This document shows, piece by piece, positions 27,162-35,794 of a stretch of 64,000 nt of DNA. The notes beneath the pieces are model-generated. The model was not told the DNA's origin, ran no database searches, and saw only the letters and a list, made by a program, of their open reading frames with translations. Both the position numbers and the translations under genes were made by a program. The stretch comes from Leptospira brenneri (GTDB taxonomy: Bacteria > Spirochaetota > Leptospiria > Leptospirales > Leptospiraceae): the NCBI RefSeq assembly GCF_002812125.1, contig NZ_NPDQ01000001.1, forward strand, positions 248,001-312,000, read 5' to 3'. Position 1 is the first letter of the stretch. Every line of letters begins with the position of its first letter.

Positions 27162-27449
27162 TTATTTTTTGATTAAAAAAGTTCTGAATTGATTTTTTGG
27201 ATCACTCCATTCAATGACATGATCCTTTACTTTTGCTTTCGTAGGCCCACGTTGCATAGCTCTGTACAAATCTTCGATAAAAAGTTTATCACCTTCTACA
27301 ACTGCTTCCACTTCCCCATTGGGTAAGTTCTGTGTGTAACCTTTGAGTCTCATTTCTTGGGCCTTTTGGAGGATATAGTAACGAAATCCGACCCCTTGTA
27401 CAAATCCCCGTACTAAAATTCTCGCTCTTGCTTCTTCTGATTTTGCCAA
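27162..27449 (-). CDS. acyP: Acylphosphatase
   Basis: A 95-residue enzyme hydrolysing carboxyl-phosphate bonds such as acetyl phosphate and carbamoyl phosphate. The family signature [12 protein letters not shown] contains the catalytic R23, and N41 is in QNLPNGEVE. Length is typical. It lies between rppH (21 bp upstream) and an aldo-keto reductase (1 bp downstream). Confidence 0.96.
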   Translation of the reverse strand: MAKSEEARARILVRGFVQGVGFRYYILQKAQEMRLKGYTQNLPNGEVEAVVEGDKLFIEDLYRAMQRGPTKAKVKDHVIEWSDPKNQFRTFLIKK

Positions 27450-27470
27450 AGATTGTCTCCTTTCTTGAAC

Positions 27471-27989
27471 TTACTTGGATTTTGAATTCTCTGCAATGTA
27501 ATTTTGAATGGCTGATTTAAAAATAGGAACAAACTTCGCATACACTTCTCTTTTGAATTCAACAACCGCTTGGACAGTATCTTCTATTTCCATAAATTGA
27601 ATGGTCAAAAATTCTTGTTCATGATGGACTAAATCACATTCATCCAAACCACCGTCCCAGTAGAACAAAATCCATCTTTGTAACTGACCGCGGAATTTTT
27701 GTAGATGAGAGTTGAGACCAAGAGAATTGGGAAAGTCATACGGAATCCAATCAGGGTATTCGGTTACATAAGTTGCTTTTTTGATTCCAAGTTCTTCATA
27801 TAATTCTCGTTTAGCGGCTTCTAAATAATCTTCGCCTTCGTCAATCCCACCTTGAGGGAACTGCCAAGAACCTGGGAACTGAACCCTTTCTCCGACAATC
27901 ACTTTGCCAAGAGAATTAAAAACCACCATGCCTACGTTTTTGCGGTAGGGTTTGTCTGTCATATTCCTTAGAATGGCTCTATCATCCAT
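27471..27989 (-). CDS. rppH: RNA pyrophosphohydrolase (Nudix)
   Basis: Removes pyrophosphate from the 5' end of triphosphorylated transcripts, triggering mRNA decay. The Nudix box reads GGIDEGEDYLEAAKRELYEELGI, with the REx2EE core intact (residues about 53-72), and the preceding SWQFPQGG and following DWIPYDFP are characteristic of RppH/YgdP. The longest start gives 172 residues. The second Met (codon 10, start 27962; MTDKPYRKNVG) better fits the family N-terminus, but its AGGA is very close to the ATG, so the start is unresolved. Confidence 0.93.
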   Translation of the reverse strand: MDDRAILRNMTDKPYRKNVGMVVFNSLGKVIVGERVQFPGSWQFPQGGIDEGEDYLEAAKRELYEELGIKKATYVTEYPDWIPYDFPNSLGLNSHLQKFRGQLQRWILFYWDGGLDECDLVHHEQEFLTIQFMEIEDTVQAVVEFKREVYAKFVPIFKSAIQNYIAENSKSK

Positions 27990-28061
27990 TTTCGCAAGAA
28001 ATTCCTTAATTTTTTGTTTCTCCGCTAGTCCGAGGTTCCAATCTTGGACTTAGGAAGTATT

Positions 28062-28550
28062 ATGAAGATCATTTTGGTTCGTCACGGTGAGGCTGAAAAC
28101 GCAAGTCCAACCATTTCTGATTCACAACGGGATCTAACCGACAAAGGTGTCAGTGATATTCATAAAATCGGAAAGTTTATTAAAAACTCTTCTTTAGCTG
28201 TCAAACAAGTCTATTATAGTCCTTACACAAGAACGAGACATACTGCAGAAATTTTGTCTGAAGAACTAAAATATGGCTGTAAAATGCTTCCTTCCGATGA
28301 TCTCGTAGCCGGAAAAGGTTGTACAGATATTATCTCTTGTTTGGTTAATTTTACAAATTCCGATACAGTTCTGTTAGTTGGTCATAACCCAGACATCACA
28401 GATTTCGCGGCAAAACTTTTAGGAAATTCCGGTGCCGTAGAAAACTTAATTTTCCAACCTGGTTCTACTATCGCGATCAATGTGGCCCGTGAAAGATTTG
28501 CACATGGTCAAATTATCTGGGCAATTTCTCCAGACAATCTAGGCGTCTGA
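28062..28550 (+). CDS. sixA: SixA-like phosphohistidine phosphatase
   Basis: A 162-residue histidine phosphatase. The RHG triad is in ILVRHGEAE (residues 5-9), the second Arg in YSPYTRTRHTAEIL, and the second His in LLVGHNPDITDFA. Short length, GHNPD and the N-terminal start directly on the first strand are typical of SixA, which dephosphorylates His in phosphotransfer proteins. ATG 28062 has AGGA six bases upstream; the longer TTG start at 28044 is less likely. It is divergent from rppH and is followed by tRNA-Pro. Confidence 0.9.
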   Translation: MKIILVRHGEAENASPTISDSQRDLTDKGVSDIHKIGKFIKNSSLAVKQVYYSPYTRTRHTAEILSEELKYGCKMLPSDDLVAGKGCTDIISCLVNFTNSDTVLLVGHNPDITDFAAKLLGNSGAVENLIFQPGSTIAINVARERFAHGQIIWAISPDNLGV

Positions 28551-28613
28551 ATTCCTAATTCATTAGTAAGACTTGACCCGTTCGTGATCGTAAGGTTTTT
28601 GGATTCCAGAACA

Positions 28614-28685
28614 CGGGGTGTAGCGCAGCGGTAGCGCACTTGTCTGGGGGGCAAGGGGTCGCCGGTTCAAATCCGGTCACTCCGA
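28614..28685 (+). tRNA. tRNA-Pro (anticodon GGG)
   Basis: Cloverleaf with acceptor CGGGGTG/CACTCCG (one G-T pair), D arm with AGCGGTAGCGC, anticodon stem CTTGT/GCAAG with loop CTGGGGG reading GGG, and T arm GCCGGTTCAAATCCGGT. Discriminator A; CCA is not encoded. Confidence 0.95.
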
Positions 28686-28696
28686 AGTTCAGATTT

Positions 28697-28733
28697 AAAA
28701 AACCCAGCAGGCCTTGCGAACAAAACCTGCCGG
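28697..28733 (-). terminator. Rho-independent terminator of the phasin-like gene
   Basis: Read on the minus strand, CCGGCAGG pairs with CCTGCTGG (one G-T), separated by a 14-nt loop, then G followed by six T residues. It lies 41 bp beyond the phasin-like stop codon. On the plus strand no T run follows the stem, so it mainly terminates the minus-strand gene. Confidence 0.75.
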
Positions 28734-28773
28734 AAGAAAATTCAGGATGGTGAGATACAAAAAAAACTAAAAC

Positions 28774-29064
28774 TTAAGAAGGTTTGTTTTCGTTTCCTTC
28801 TTTGACTTTATCTAAATATTTAACTACATTATCTTTGATTTCATCAAAGCGAACGATTCCCCAAGCAACACCCATTTTTACTTTCAAAGCATTGTCACTG
28901 GTGTCACTTTCACCTTGTTCTTTTAGCTTTTGAAAGTTGGTTTCGAATTTGCTTTTTTTCTCGTTTAGGTCTACGACGAGTTTCTCCCAAACTTCTTTGG
29001 AAGTCTTTACCGCGCCAATTCCAGCATTTACGATATCTTGCAGCTTATTTTCCACATTGCTCAT
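28774..29064 (-). CDS. Phasin-like protein
   Basis: A 96-residue, highly helical protein without cysteines. The pattern NKLQDIVNAGIGAVKTSKEVWEKLVVDLNEKK with a heptad-like C-terminal half resembles polyhydroxyalkanoate-granule phasin-like proteins (LxxxxxAGxGAxxxxxExxxxxxxxLxxKG). No PHA synthase is nearby, and a general coiled-coil role is equally possible. It has its own terminator downstream and is divergent from the paraoxonase-like gene. Confidence 0.6.
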   Translation of the reverse strand: MSNVENKLQDIVNAGIGAVKTSKEVWEKLVVDLNEKKSKFETNFQKLKEQGESDTSDNALKVKMGVAWGIVRFDEIKDNVVKYLDKVKEGNENKPS

Positions 29065-29162
29065 CGGATGTTACTCCTTATGTTTCCATTATTTTGCAGT
29101 GCACAATAATGTCTAGAAAGATTTTTCTGGAGGGATCTGAAATCCTGGGCTAAAATGGTCGG

Positions 29163-30203
29163 ATGCGCGTAAAAACCCTATGGACTCTCCTTTCCCTTTC
29201 CGCCCTTGGTTTCTTCATTTTTGACTGTGGCGGTCCCATCCAAGAAAAACCAATTGCCGGTTGTGAACGAATTTCGGGAACTCCAGGGCCTGAAGATTTG
29301 GATCTCATTCGGGATACTTCCACTGTCATTGTTTCTTCTCATGAACGTCGCAATGGACTGAAAGATATTGGAGCTTTATTCGAAGTTTCCTTAGCCAATC
29401 CCAATCAGAAATTAGAAGTAAAAAAAATTGAAACAAACTATCCGGAAAACTTTCGTCCGCATGGAATTAGTTATGCGAAGGTAAAAGGAGTGGATACTTT
29501 AGCTGTCATTTCTCATACACTTGCTGATGAAAATCCACATACAATTGAAATTTTTGAACGTGCTAAGTCGGGTAAATGGACTCATACAAAAACTTTAACA
29601 GATTCTAGTCTTACAAGTCCGAACGATATCTTTATGAATGAAGCTGGAGAGATCTTTGCATCCAATGACAATGGAACGAGTAATGCCGTCCGTAAGTATT
29701 GGGATATGATCATTCGCAGTGCCCGAGCCGATATTGCTTATTACGATGGAAAATCTTTTCAGGTGCTCGATGTTCCTGTGATGCTTGGAAATGGAATTTA
29801 CATTCGCAAAAAAGGAAACGAAGAATTACTGTATCGTTCTGTGTTTTCTGAAAAAGCCATTCGGGTTTATCAAGTGGATCGCAGTTCAGGAAAGATCAAC
29901 TTGAAATATTTGGAATCTATTGCCATCGGTGCTGGTCCAGACAATATTTTAGAGGATGAAAATGGAATGCTTTGGCTTGCCGCCCATGATTCTACTTATA
30001 AATTCATTCGTCATGTGATGAACCGAACCAATTTAGCTCCCACTCGTGTTTTCAAAATCAATCCAGAAAGTAAAGAAGTCACTGAAGTTTATGCGAACGA
30101 AGGGGCAGAAATTTCTGCAGGAAGTACAGGGCTTGTTTTCAAAAACAAACTATTGATTTCCCAAGTGTTTGAGGATTTTCTTTTGGTTTGTCCAAGGCCT
30201 TAG
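29163..30203 (+). CDS. Paraoxonase/arylesterase-like lipoprotein
   Basis: A 346-residue exported six-bladed propeller hydrolase of the PON family. Residues matching the PON1 catalytic and calcium set are all present: E44 (GPEDLD), H100 (RPHGIS), N154 (SPNDIF), N210 (GNGIY), and D260-N261 (GPDNILE). C34 and C343 align with the PON1 disulfide that closes the propeller. The signal peptide ends at FIFDC (C22), a plausible spirochaete lipobox. PONs hydrolyse lactones, including acyl-homoserine lactones, and aryl esters, so quorum-signal or lactone turnover at the cell surface is possible but inferred. The gene stands alone. Confidence 0.85.
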   Translation: MRVKTLWTLLSLSALGFFIFDCGGPIQEKPIAGCERISGTPGPEDLDLIRDTSTVIVSSHERRNGLKDIGALFEVSLANPNQKLEVKKIETNYPENFRPHGISYAKVKGVDTLAVISHTLADENPHTIEIFERAKSGKWTHTKTLTDSSLTSPNDIFMNEAGEIFASNDNGTSNAVRKYWDMIIRSARADIAYYDGKSFQVLDVPVMLGNGIYIRKKGNEELLYRSVFSEKAIRVYQVDRSSGKINLKYLESIAIGAGPDNILEDENGMLWLAAHDSTYKFIRHVMNRTNLAPTRVFKINPESKEVTEVYANEGAEISAGSTGLVFKNKLLISQVFEDFLLVCPRP

Positions 30204-30351
30204 GAAAAAAGGGTTTTATTTAATTCTAGATACGATGGTCTTGAAAGAGGCTGTCGTAGTTGGGTTGGGTGGAGGTTTTGCAGATTGATGCGATTGATGA
30301 ATTTGGATCTAAATTTGTTCAATGGGAATATTGAAACTAAACTAAAATAAT

Positions 30352-31212
30352 ATGACGAAATTGCCAACATACGATGAAATGATGAACCCGCTTTTAGATG
30401 CCTTAAAAGAATTAGGCGGATCAGGAACAATTGATGAAATAAATGAAAGAGTTTTCAATCTAATGAAAATTCCAAATAATATACTTGAGATTCCACATGG
30501 AGATAAAGGCTCTCGAAGCGAAGTTGAATATAGACTGGCATGGACCAGAACTTACCTCAAAAGAGCAGGATTTTTAGAAAATTCATCTAGAGGTGTTTGG
30601 GCTCTTACAAAAGCAAACAAAGATAAAACGGAGTTAAATCCAAAAGATATTGTTAATCTAGTTAGATCTTTAACCAAAACTGTAAAAAAGGAAAAAGAAG
30701 AAACCATTGATTTCGATAACAATGATCTTGATGCACCAGAAGAATTCCAAGATTGGAGAAGTGTATTAAAAAATATACTCTTTGATATAAAACCCGATGC
30801 CTTCGAACGACTTTTTAAAAGAATTCTTAGAGAATCTGGATTTCATCAAGTTGAAGTTACAGGTAAGAGTGGAGACGGCGGTATTGATGGAAAAGGAATT
30901 TTTAGAATAGCTGGATTCATTAGCTTTAATGTATTATTTCAATGTAAAAGATATAGAGAAAACTCGATCACTTCTTCAGAAATTAGAGATTTTAGAGGAG
31001 CATTACAAGGTAGGGCAGATAAAGGCTTATTTGTAACTACTAGTTCTTTTACAAGAGATGCAATTAAAGAAGCAACAAGAGATGGCGCTCCTCCAATTGA
31101 CTTAATTGATGGAGATGCATTAATAGATAAACTTAAGGAATTAAAACTAGGTTTGGAAATCGAAATCGTAGAAAAAATAGAAATAAAAAATGAGTGGTTT
31201 AGTAATCTTTGA
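30352..31212 (+). CDS. Mrr-family restriction endonuclease
   Basis: A 286-residue type IV-like restriction enzyme. An N-terminal winged-helix Mrr_N domain (about 6-85; LDALKELGGSGTIDEINERV...GVWAL) is followed by a charged linker and the Mrr catalytic domain (about 140-285). The PD-(D/E)xK core is intact: E152 (AFERLF), D175-G-G-I-D179-G, and Q197-C-K199 (FQCKRY). Such enzymes cut modified foreign DNA. Codon use and base composition from here to 32959 are visibly more AT-rich than neighbours. An ApeA-like HEPN gene follows 55 bp downstream, so the two probably form a defence island. Confidence 0.92.
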   Translation: MTKLPTYDEMMNPLLDALKELGGSGTIDEINERVFNLMKIPNNILEIPHGDKGSRSEVEYRLAWTRTYLKRAGFLENSSRGVWALTKANKDKTELNPKDIVNLVRSLTKTVKKEKEETIDFDNNDLDAPEEFQDWRSVLKNILFDIKPDAFERLFKRILRESGFHQVEVTGKSGDGGIDGKGIFRIAGFISFNVLFQCKRYRENSITSSEIRDFRGALQGRADKGLFVTTSSFTRDAIKEATRDGAPPIDLIDGDALIDKLKELKLGLEIEIVEKIEIKNEWFSNL

Positions 31213-31267
31213 TTATTCACAAATGCGGATAAAAGACTTTTGGTTGTAAAACCAAAGATTTTCTTAT

Positions 31268-32959
31268 ATGAAATATAACAAATTTGAATTATCAGCTAAA
31301 GAAAAGATAGTTGGCTATATACTTAATTCAGAAGGAAGGAAACATTATGGAGAACTTGAATTGCATCCAAACAAATTTCCGATCTTTTCTTTAGAGAGTT
31401 CCGATATTGAATACTCAAAGTTATTTTTAAAAGACATATGTTCTGAAAAAATCATATTTAAATCCAACACCAAAACATTCTTGCTATGTGATAACGAAAT
31501 AGAACACAGCCAAATCTATTCGCGTTTTCTGATAAAATCAGAAGGTACGGATATATTAAATACTGAATTCAAGGAGATCGGGGTTTATAACGAATTCTTT
31601 TCCCAAATGTTTTATGAGTATGAAGTAGAGTATAGTCGCAAAAATTATACTTTTTCTAGAAAAGTTGATTTTTACAGCTTTGAAACAAGTATAGATTTTA
31701 ATGGTAAATCAATTACATTATATAATTGCTATAATCAAAGTACCGTAAATAAAGATGGAAAAGTAATTATCGAAGAATACCCAACAATCAACATTAAGAG
31801 TAATTCTGGCAATTTTAACTTAACGGAAATTGAAAATCTTATTCACGATATTTCGCTTTTGTTTACCTTTTTAGTCGGCCTACCTATTATTCCAGAGTTA
31901 GTATGGGTTTTAGAAAATAAAACCTGGTTGGGTTTCTATTTTCCCAGAATTGAACCTAGCAAAAAAATTGAATATAGTAGATTGTTTTCTTTAATTGATA
32001 TTAAGAAACTATTAAAAGAAAATTCATTTACTGATATCATTCATAATTATTTTCATCATAAAAAGTATTCAGTATTCAAAGATAAGTGGTCAAAAATTTA
32101 TAGTCTACTTGATTACAATGGCATCTGGGATTATGAATTTATCGGATTCGTTAGCTTACTAGATCATCACGTTTCAAATTTCGCATCCAAAAATAGGCCA
32201 AAACGAAGTATCTCGAAGAATTACTTCAAAAAGTTAAAAACTAAGCTTAATGATATTATAGAAAAAGAACCATTAGAAAGCGAAGAAATAAAAAAAGTAT
32301 TAAGAGATCAAATTAATAGCTTAAAAATTTCATCTTTGGGAACATTTAATGAGAACTTTGAATTTCTTTTAAATTCTGTAGATAAGAACTTGATAGATAT
32401 CATTGATTTAAGTAAGGAAGATTTTAAGGTTATTAAAAAGCTAAGAGACGATATTGCACATTCAAATACAATAAATTATGAAGAAATAGATTATACAAAA
32501 ATAAACATACTTAAGAACAAAATTACGATTCTTTTATTTTATTTTATCTTATTAGACTTAGGGATAAAGCATGATGCTTTTTTAGAAAGCATGGCTAATA
32601 GCTATAATCAAATAATAAGAAATTCAAATTTAAACGAATTATTACTTGATCGATTAAGTAAAAAATTTCCTTTTATAAAGATAACCGATTCCGAGTTTAA
32701 AAAAATAAAGGAAAACAAGCTTTCATTGGTTATACTTGAATTAAAGAAAAAATACAAATTGAATTTTGAATATTCAGTTAGCGCATATGATAATTGGAAT
32801 ATTAGTTCTGGCCCAGAGAACTACGATTTACGGAAAGTAATCCAAAAAATGTATCATGAAGATGCACAAGTCGAATTTTGTTCAATAGGTTATGTTGAAA
32901 CTGATGATATGCAAAGCCAAATAAAAATAGATTATTTGTGTTTAATTTCAATTAAATAA
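31268..32959 (+). CDS. ApeA-like HEPN-domain protein (putative anti-phage)
   Basis: A 563-residue AT-rich gene product. The N-terminal two thirds is a beta-rich domain (about 1-230) with the layout I associate with the ApeA N-terminal domain, and the C-terminal part is helical and carries the HEPN ribonuclease motif R393-D-D-I-A-H398 (Rx4H) followed by a helix, LFYFILLDLGI, as in the ApeA HEPN domain. ApeA proteins act as abortive, RNA-cleaving anti-phage systems. The polar/Lys-Asn-Ile-rich composition may partly reflect AT bias. It lies beside an Mrr endonuclease gene. Assignment is from motif and architecture, not alignment. Confidence 0.7.
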   Translation: MKYNKFELSAKEKIVGYILNSEGRKHYGELELHPNKFPIFSLESSDIEYSKLFLKDICSEKIIFKSNTKTFLLCDNEIEHSQIYSRFLIKSEGTDILNTEFKEIGVYNEFFSQMFYEYEVEYSRKNYTFSRKVDFYSFETSIDFNGKSITLYNCYNQSTVNKDGKVIIEEYPTINIKSNSGNFNLTEIENLIHDISLLFTFLVGLPIIPELVWVLENKTWLGFYFPRIEPSKKIEYSRLFSLIDIKKLLKENSFTDIIHNYFHHKKYSVFKDKWSKIYSLLDYNGIWDYEFIGFVSLLDHHVSNFASKNRPKRSISKNYFKKLKTKLNDIIEKEPLESEEIKKVLRDQINSLKISSLGTFNENFEFLLNSVDKNLIDIIDLSKEDFKVIKKLRDDIAHSNTINYEEIDYTKINILKNKITILLFYFILLDLGIKHDAFLESMANSYNQIIRNSNLNELLLDRLSKKFPFIKITDSEFKKIKENKLSLVILELKKKYKLNFEYSVSAYDNWNISSGPENYDLRKVIQKMYHEDAQVEFCSIGYVETDDMQSQIKIDYLCLISIK

Positions 32960-33108
32960 GATTGATTGTTACATCATTTGCTTGGGTTGCATCGATGGAA
33001 CTTAATTGTGAACGACATCAAGCGTTCTATTTTGTTATGTTGATTTTTATTCACGGTTCCCTTTCCTATAATGAATCATTTTTCTATATTTAAAGGATTT
33101 AACTCATC

Positions 33109-33639
33109 ATGAAATACATCGCACTATTTAGAGGAATCAATGTCGGAGGGAATAGAAAAGTGGAAATGAAAAAACTTAAGATACTTTTTGAGTCCTTAGG
33201 ATTTACTGAAGTTTTCACTTATATCAATTCCGGAAATATTATCTTTGAATCAGAGTTTGATACAAAAAAAGTTTTCTCAAAAATACAAACTTGTTTAGAA
33301 AAGAATTTTGATTTTGAAATTCCTACTCTTCTAAAGACGGAAAAAGAAATGAAAAAAATTGCCGCTATGATTCCTGAAGAATGGCAAAATGATGATAACC
33401 AAAAGACGGATGTTGCCTATCTGTTTGCAGAGGCAGATTCCAAAAAAATCATTGAAGACTTACCACTTAAAAAAGAATTTTTAGAGATCCTTTATTGTAA
33501 GGGAGCTCTCATTTGGAATATCAAAAGAGAAAATGTAAACAAAAGCCAACTTGCCAAATTGATTAGTCACAAACTGTATCAGTCCATGACCATACGTAAT
33601 GTGAATACCGCGAGATTTTTAGCAGGAGAAAAAAAGTAA
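33109..33639 (+). CDS. DUF1697 domain protein
   Basis: A 176-residue cytoplasmic protein with the DUF1697 signature: [21 protein letters not shown] at the N-terminus, SGNIIFES following, and the closing [10 protein letters not shown] (normally RNWNTVxKL). Function of the family is unknown. An AAAGGA ribosome site lies about ten bases before ATG 33109. It is next to the AT-rich defence pair but composition returns towards the genome norm. The gap 32960-33108 holds no gene that I can see. Confidence 0.93.
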   Translation: MKYIALFRGINVGGNRKVEMKKLKILFESLGFTEVFTYINSGNIIFESEFDTKKVFSKIQTCLEKNFDFEIPTLLKTEKEMKKIAAMIPEEWQNDDNQKTDVAYLFAEADSKKIIEDLPLKKEFLEILYCKGALIWNIKRENVNKSQLAKLISHKLYQSMTIRNVNTARFLAGEKK

Positions 33640-33705
33640 AACAAATCGGTAGCGCCAATCTTTCGGATATGATTGGAATAACAGAGTCATTCAAAGAATC
33701 ATTTT

Positions 33706-34296
33706 CTAACCTAAACCTTTTAATACCGCTTCCAAAGTTTGTTGTAATAATGGTTCTCTATTCTCATCCGAATGTTGTGCTACAAGTTTCGGGTGTGTGA
33801 AAGCAGTTCCCGCTGAGATCAAAATTTCTGTAATTTGGTTCACATCGCGTTTTTTTAACTTCTTTTGTTCCATGGCTTCTGTGACCAACTTTGACATTTG
33901 GCGGTGCATATTGGATAAATGAGTTTGGATGAAAGGTTTGGACTCTTCCGCTGCCATATCGAATGCCTTATACAATTCGGGATCCAGTTTCACTTTTTCC
34001 AATTTCATCCTGTGGAGATTTTGAAACCAAGAGAGAATCTTCTGAATTGGATCTCGTTTCTCTAACACAAGTAAATCCTGTTTCTCATCCAACTTCACTA
34101 ACCAACGTTCGGAAACTGCATCCAGAAGAGCGGTTTTATCTTGAAAATGAGAGTAGAGGGCCGCATGGCTAATTCCCATTTCTTTGGCCACATCCACCAA
34201 ACGAACCTTTTCAAAACCTTTGGCCCGCATCTGGTTTATGGCAATTTCTACGGCTTTGTCCTGAATTTCCGATGCACTGAGGCCCGTTCTTGGCAT
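33706..34296 (-). CDS. TetR family transcriptional regulator
   Basis: A 196-residue repressor. The HTH is ARLVDVAKEMGISHAALYSHFQDKTALL-like (residues about 27-52). The C-terminal domain with AFDMAAEE and TEILISAGTAFTHPKLV resembles the TetR_C_11 subclass. It is divergent from an SDR oxidoreductase gene, and the intergenic region holds a 17-bp palindrome placed exactly between the SDR promoter boxes, so this protein probably represses the SDR gene and perhaps itself. Confidence 0.93.
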   Translation of the reverse strand: MPRTGLSASEIQDKAVEIAINQMRAKGFEKVRLVDVAKEMGISHAALYSHFQDKTALLDAVSERWLVKLDEKQDLLVLEKRDPIQKILSWFQNLHRMKLEKVKLDPELYKAFDMAAEESKPFIQTHLSNMHRQMSKLVTEAMEQKKLKKRDVNQITEILISAGTAFTHPKLVAQHSDENREPLLQQTLEAVLKGLG

Positions 34297-34378
34297 AAGG
34301 AAAGGATCTAACCAAGAGTCGAGAGGGTCAATCTCAAATTACAAAATGAAAAAAATGTTAGTTTTGAAACTTACGGAC

Positions 34379-34417
34379 TTGACTTTTTGTAACTTACAAA
34401 ATAATATAAATGTAAGT
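34379..34417 (+). promoter_or_regulatory. SDR promoter with palindromic operator in the spacer
   Basis: TTGACT (34379-34384) is a good -35 box and TAATAT (34402-34407) a fair -10, 17 bp apart. The entire spacer 34385-34401 is a perfect palindrome: TTTTGTAA-C-TTACAAAA. A further TGTAAGT (34411-34417) repeats the half-site in inverted form of ACTTACA (34392-34398). Binding of the divergent TetR protein here would block RNA polymerase. The binding is inferred; the symmetry is directly visible. Confidence 0.7.
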
Positions 34418-34441
34418 ATTGAATAAGGAAATGGTACAACC

Positions 34442-35194
34442 ATGTTATTAAACGGAAATACAATTCTCATCACTGGGGGAACCAGTGGGATCGGACTCGC
34501 ACTAGCAAAACGATTTTCTGATTTGGGAAACCAAATTTTAATTTGCGGTACGAACGCAAAGAAGATGGAAGAAATCAAAAAGAACTATCCTCATTGGGGA
34601 ACTTATCTTTCTGATATCTCCAGGCCAGAGGAAAGGGAACGTTTGTTTCGCGAGACAACAAAAGATTATCCAGAACTCAATGTGTTATTCAATAATGCGG
34701 GTATGCAGAGGTATCCCAAACTTGGTGAACCAGAACCTTGGGCGGACTTAGGAAAAGAAATCGACTTAAATTTCGGAGCTCCTATCCATCTTTCCATGTT
34801 ATTCGCTAAACACTTGTTTGCAAAGAAAAATGCGGCAATTTTAAATACAACTTCTGGGTTGTCGCATATTCCACTGGCTTATGCTCCTGTGTATAGTGCG
34901 ACCAAAGCGGCCTTACATTCCTTCACATTGACATTACGATTTCAATTTCGTAACCAGCCAATTGAAGTGATTGAAGTTTCACCACCTATGGTCGATACGG
35001 ATTTAGGAATTCCTAACACACATACGGCGGGATTAAATCTAGATGAATATGCAGATGGAGTGATTGAAGGATTACGCAAAGGAGATTTAGAAATCACAAC
35101 TGGTTTTTCCACAGTCTCCGCAAATGCCAGTAGGGAACAAAAGGATGAAATCTTTTTGTCTATGAACACTGCTCGCAGTAATGGATTAAACTAA
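34442..35194 (+). CDS. Short-chain dehydrogenase/reductase
   Basis: A 250-residue NAD(P)-dependent oxidoreductase. Cofactor-binding TGGTSGIGLALAKRF at the N-terminus, NNAG (residues about 82-85), and the catalytic Y-x-x-x-K in YSATKAALHSF with an upstream Ser (NTTSGLS). The pattern resembles DltE-type SDRs. Substrate unknown. It is controlled by a palindrome within its promoter, likely bound by the divergent TetR. The last nine bases overlap the 3' end of ruvC on the opposite strand. Confidence 0.94.
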   Translation: MLLNGNTILITGGTSGIGLALAKRFSDLGNQILICGTNAKKMEEIKKNYPHWGTYLSDISRPEERERLFRETTKDYPELNVLFNNAGMQRYPKLGEPEPWADLGKEIDLNFGAPIHLSMLFAKHLFAKKNAAILNTTSGLSHIPLAYAPVYSATKAALHSFTLTLRFQFRNQPIEVIEVSPPMVDTDLGIPNTHTAGLNLDEYADGVIEGLRKGDLEITTGFSTVSANASREQKDEIFLSMNTARSNGLN

Positions 35195-35662
35195 AGAGCG
35201 ACCGACAAAGGCACAAGCGATGGCATCCCAAGAGTCATCGTGGCCTTTGAGATCTTTAAATCCCAAAATCATTTGGATCGCTGCGCGAACTTCTTTTTTG
35301 GTGGCGTTCCCTTTGGTAGAGATTCCTTTTTTGATTTGTGTCGCCGTTAAAGAAACACTCGGAATTTGTTTTTCGCCAAGAGAAAGTAAGATGACCCCCC
35401 GAGATTCCGAAACCTTCATTCCGGTCGTTGTGTTCTGAACAAAGAATAGCTCTTCCACGGCGGCAGCGTTCGGTTTGTATTCTTCAAGGATTCCCATGAG
35501 TTCCTTCCGAATTTGCAGTAAATTATCCGGAGAAGGGGTTTTCGGAGCCACTTCAATGGTTCCATATGTCAAAAGTTCTGGATTGCGACGTTGCCCTTCG
35601 GGAAAGGAAAGAATTGCATATCCTACGCGGTGGGATCCAGGGTCGATGCCGATGATTTTCAA
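35186..35662 (-). CDS. ruvC: Holliday junction endodeoxyribonuclease RuvC
   Basis: A 158-residue resolvase cleaving Holliday junctions with RuvAB. Catalytic acids are in place: D7 (GIDPGS), E70 (VEELFF), and D143/D146 (HDDSWDAIACA). QNTTTGMKVSESRGV and NATKKEVRAAI segments are typical. It lies alone, not with ruvA or ruvB. Its 3' end overlaps the convergent SDR gene by nine bases. Confidence 0.97.
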   Translation of the reverse strand: MKIIGIDPGSHRVGYAILSFPEGQRRNPELLTYGTIEVAPKTPSPDNLLQIRKELMGILEEYKPNAAAVEELFFVQNTTTGMKVSESRGVILLSLGEKQIPSVSLTATQIKKGISTKGNATKKEVRAAIQMILGFKDLKGHDDSWDAIACAFVGRSLV

Positions 35663-35794
35663 TCATTTCTTTCCTAGTGTGTACTTTTGCCTAGTTTGGA
35701 CCTCCCCAACCCAAAAACCTAGCCTAAAAATGAAAATGACAAGGTACTTTCCTTCCGTATAGTGGAAGAAAACCACCGCAGGAACGTTAAACAC

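Noticed and set aside
28774..29064. Histone-like or nucleoid protein
   Set aside because: Not notably Lys/Arg-repeat-like; the AGxGA and helical pattern fits phasin-like proteins better.
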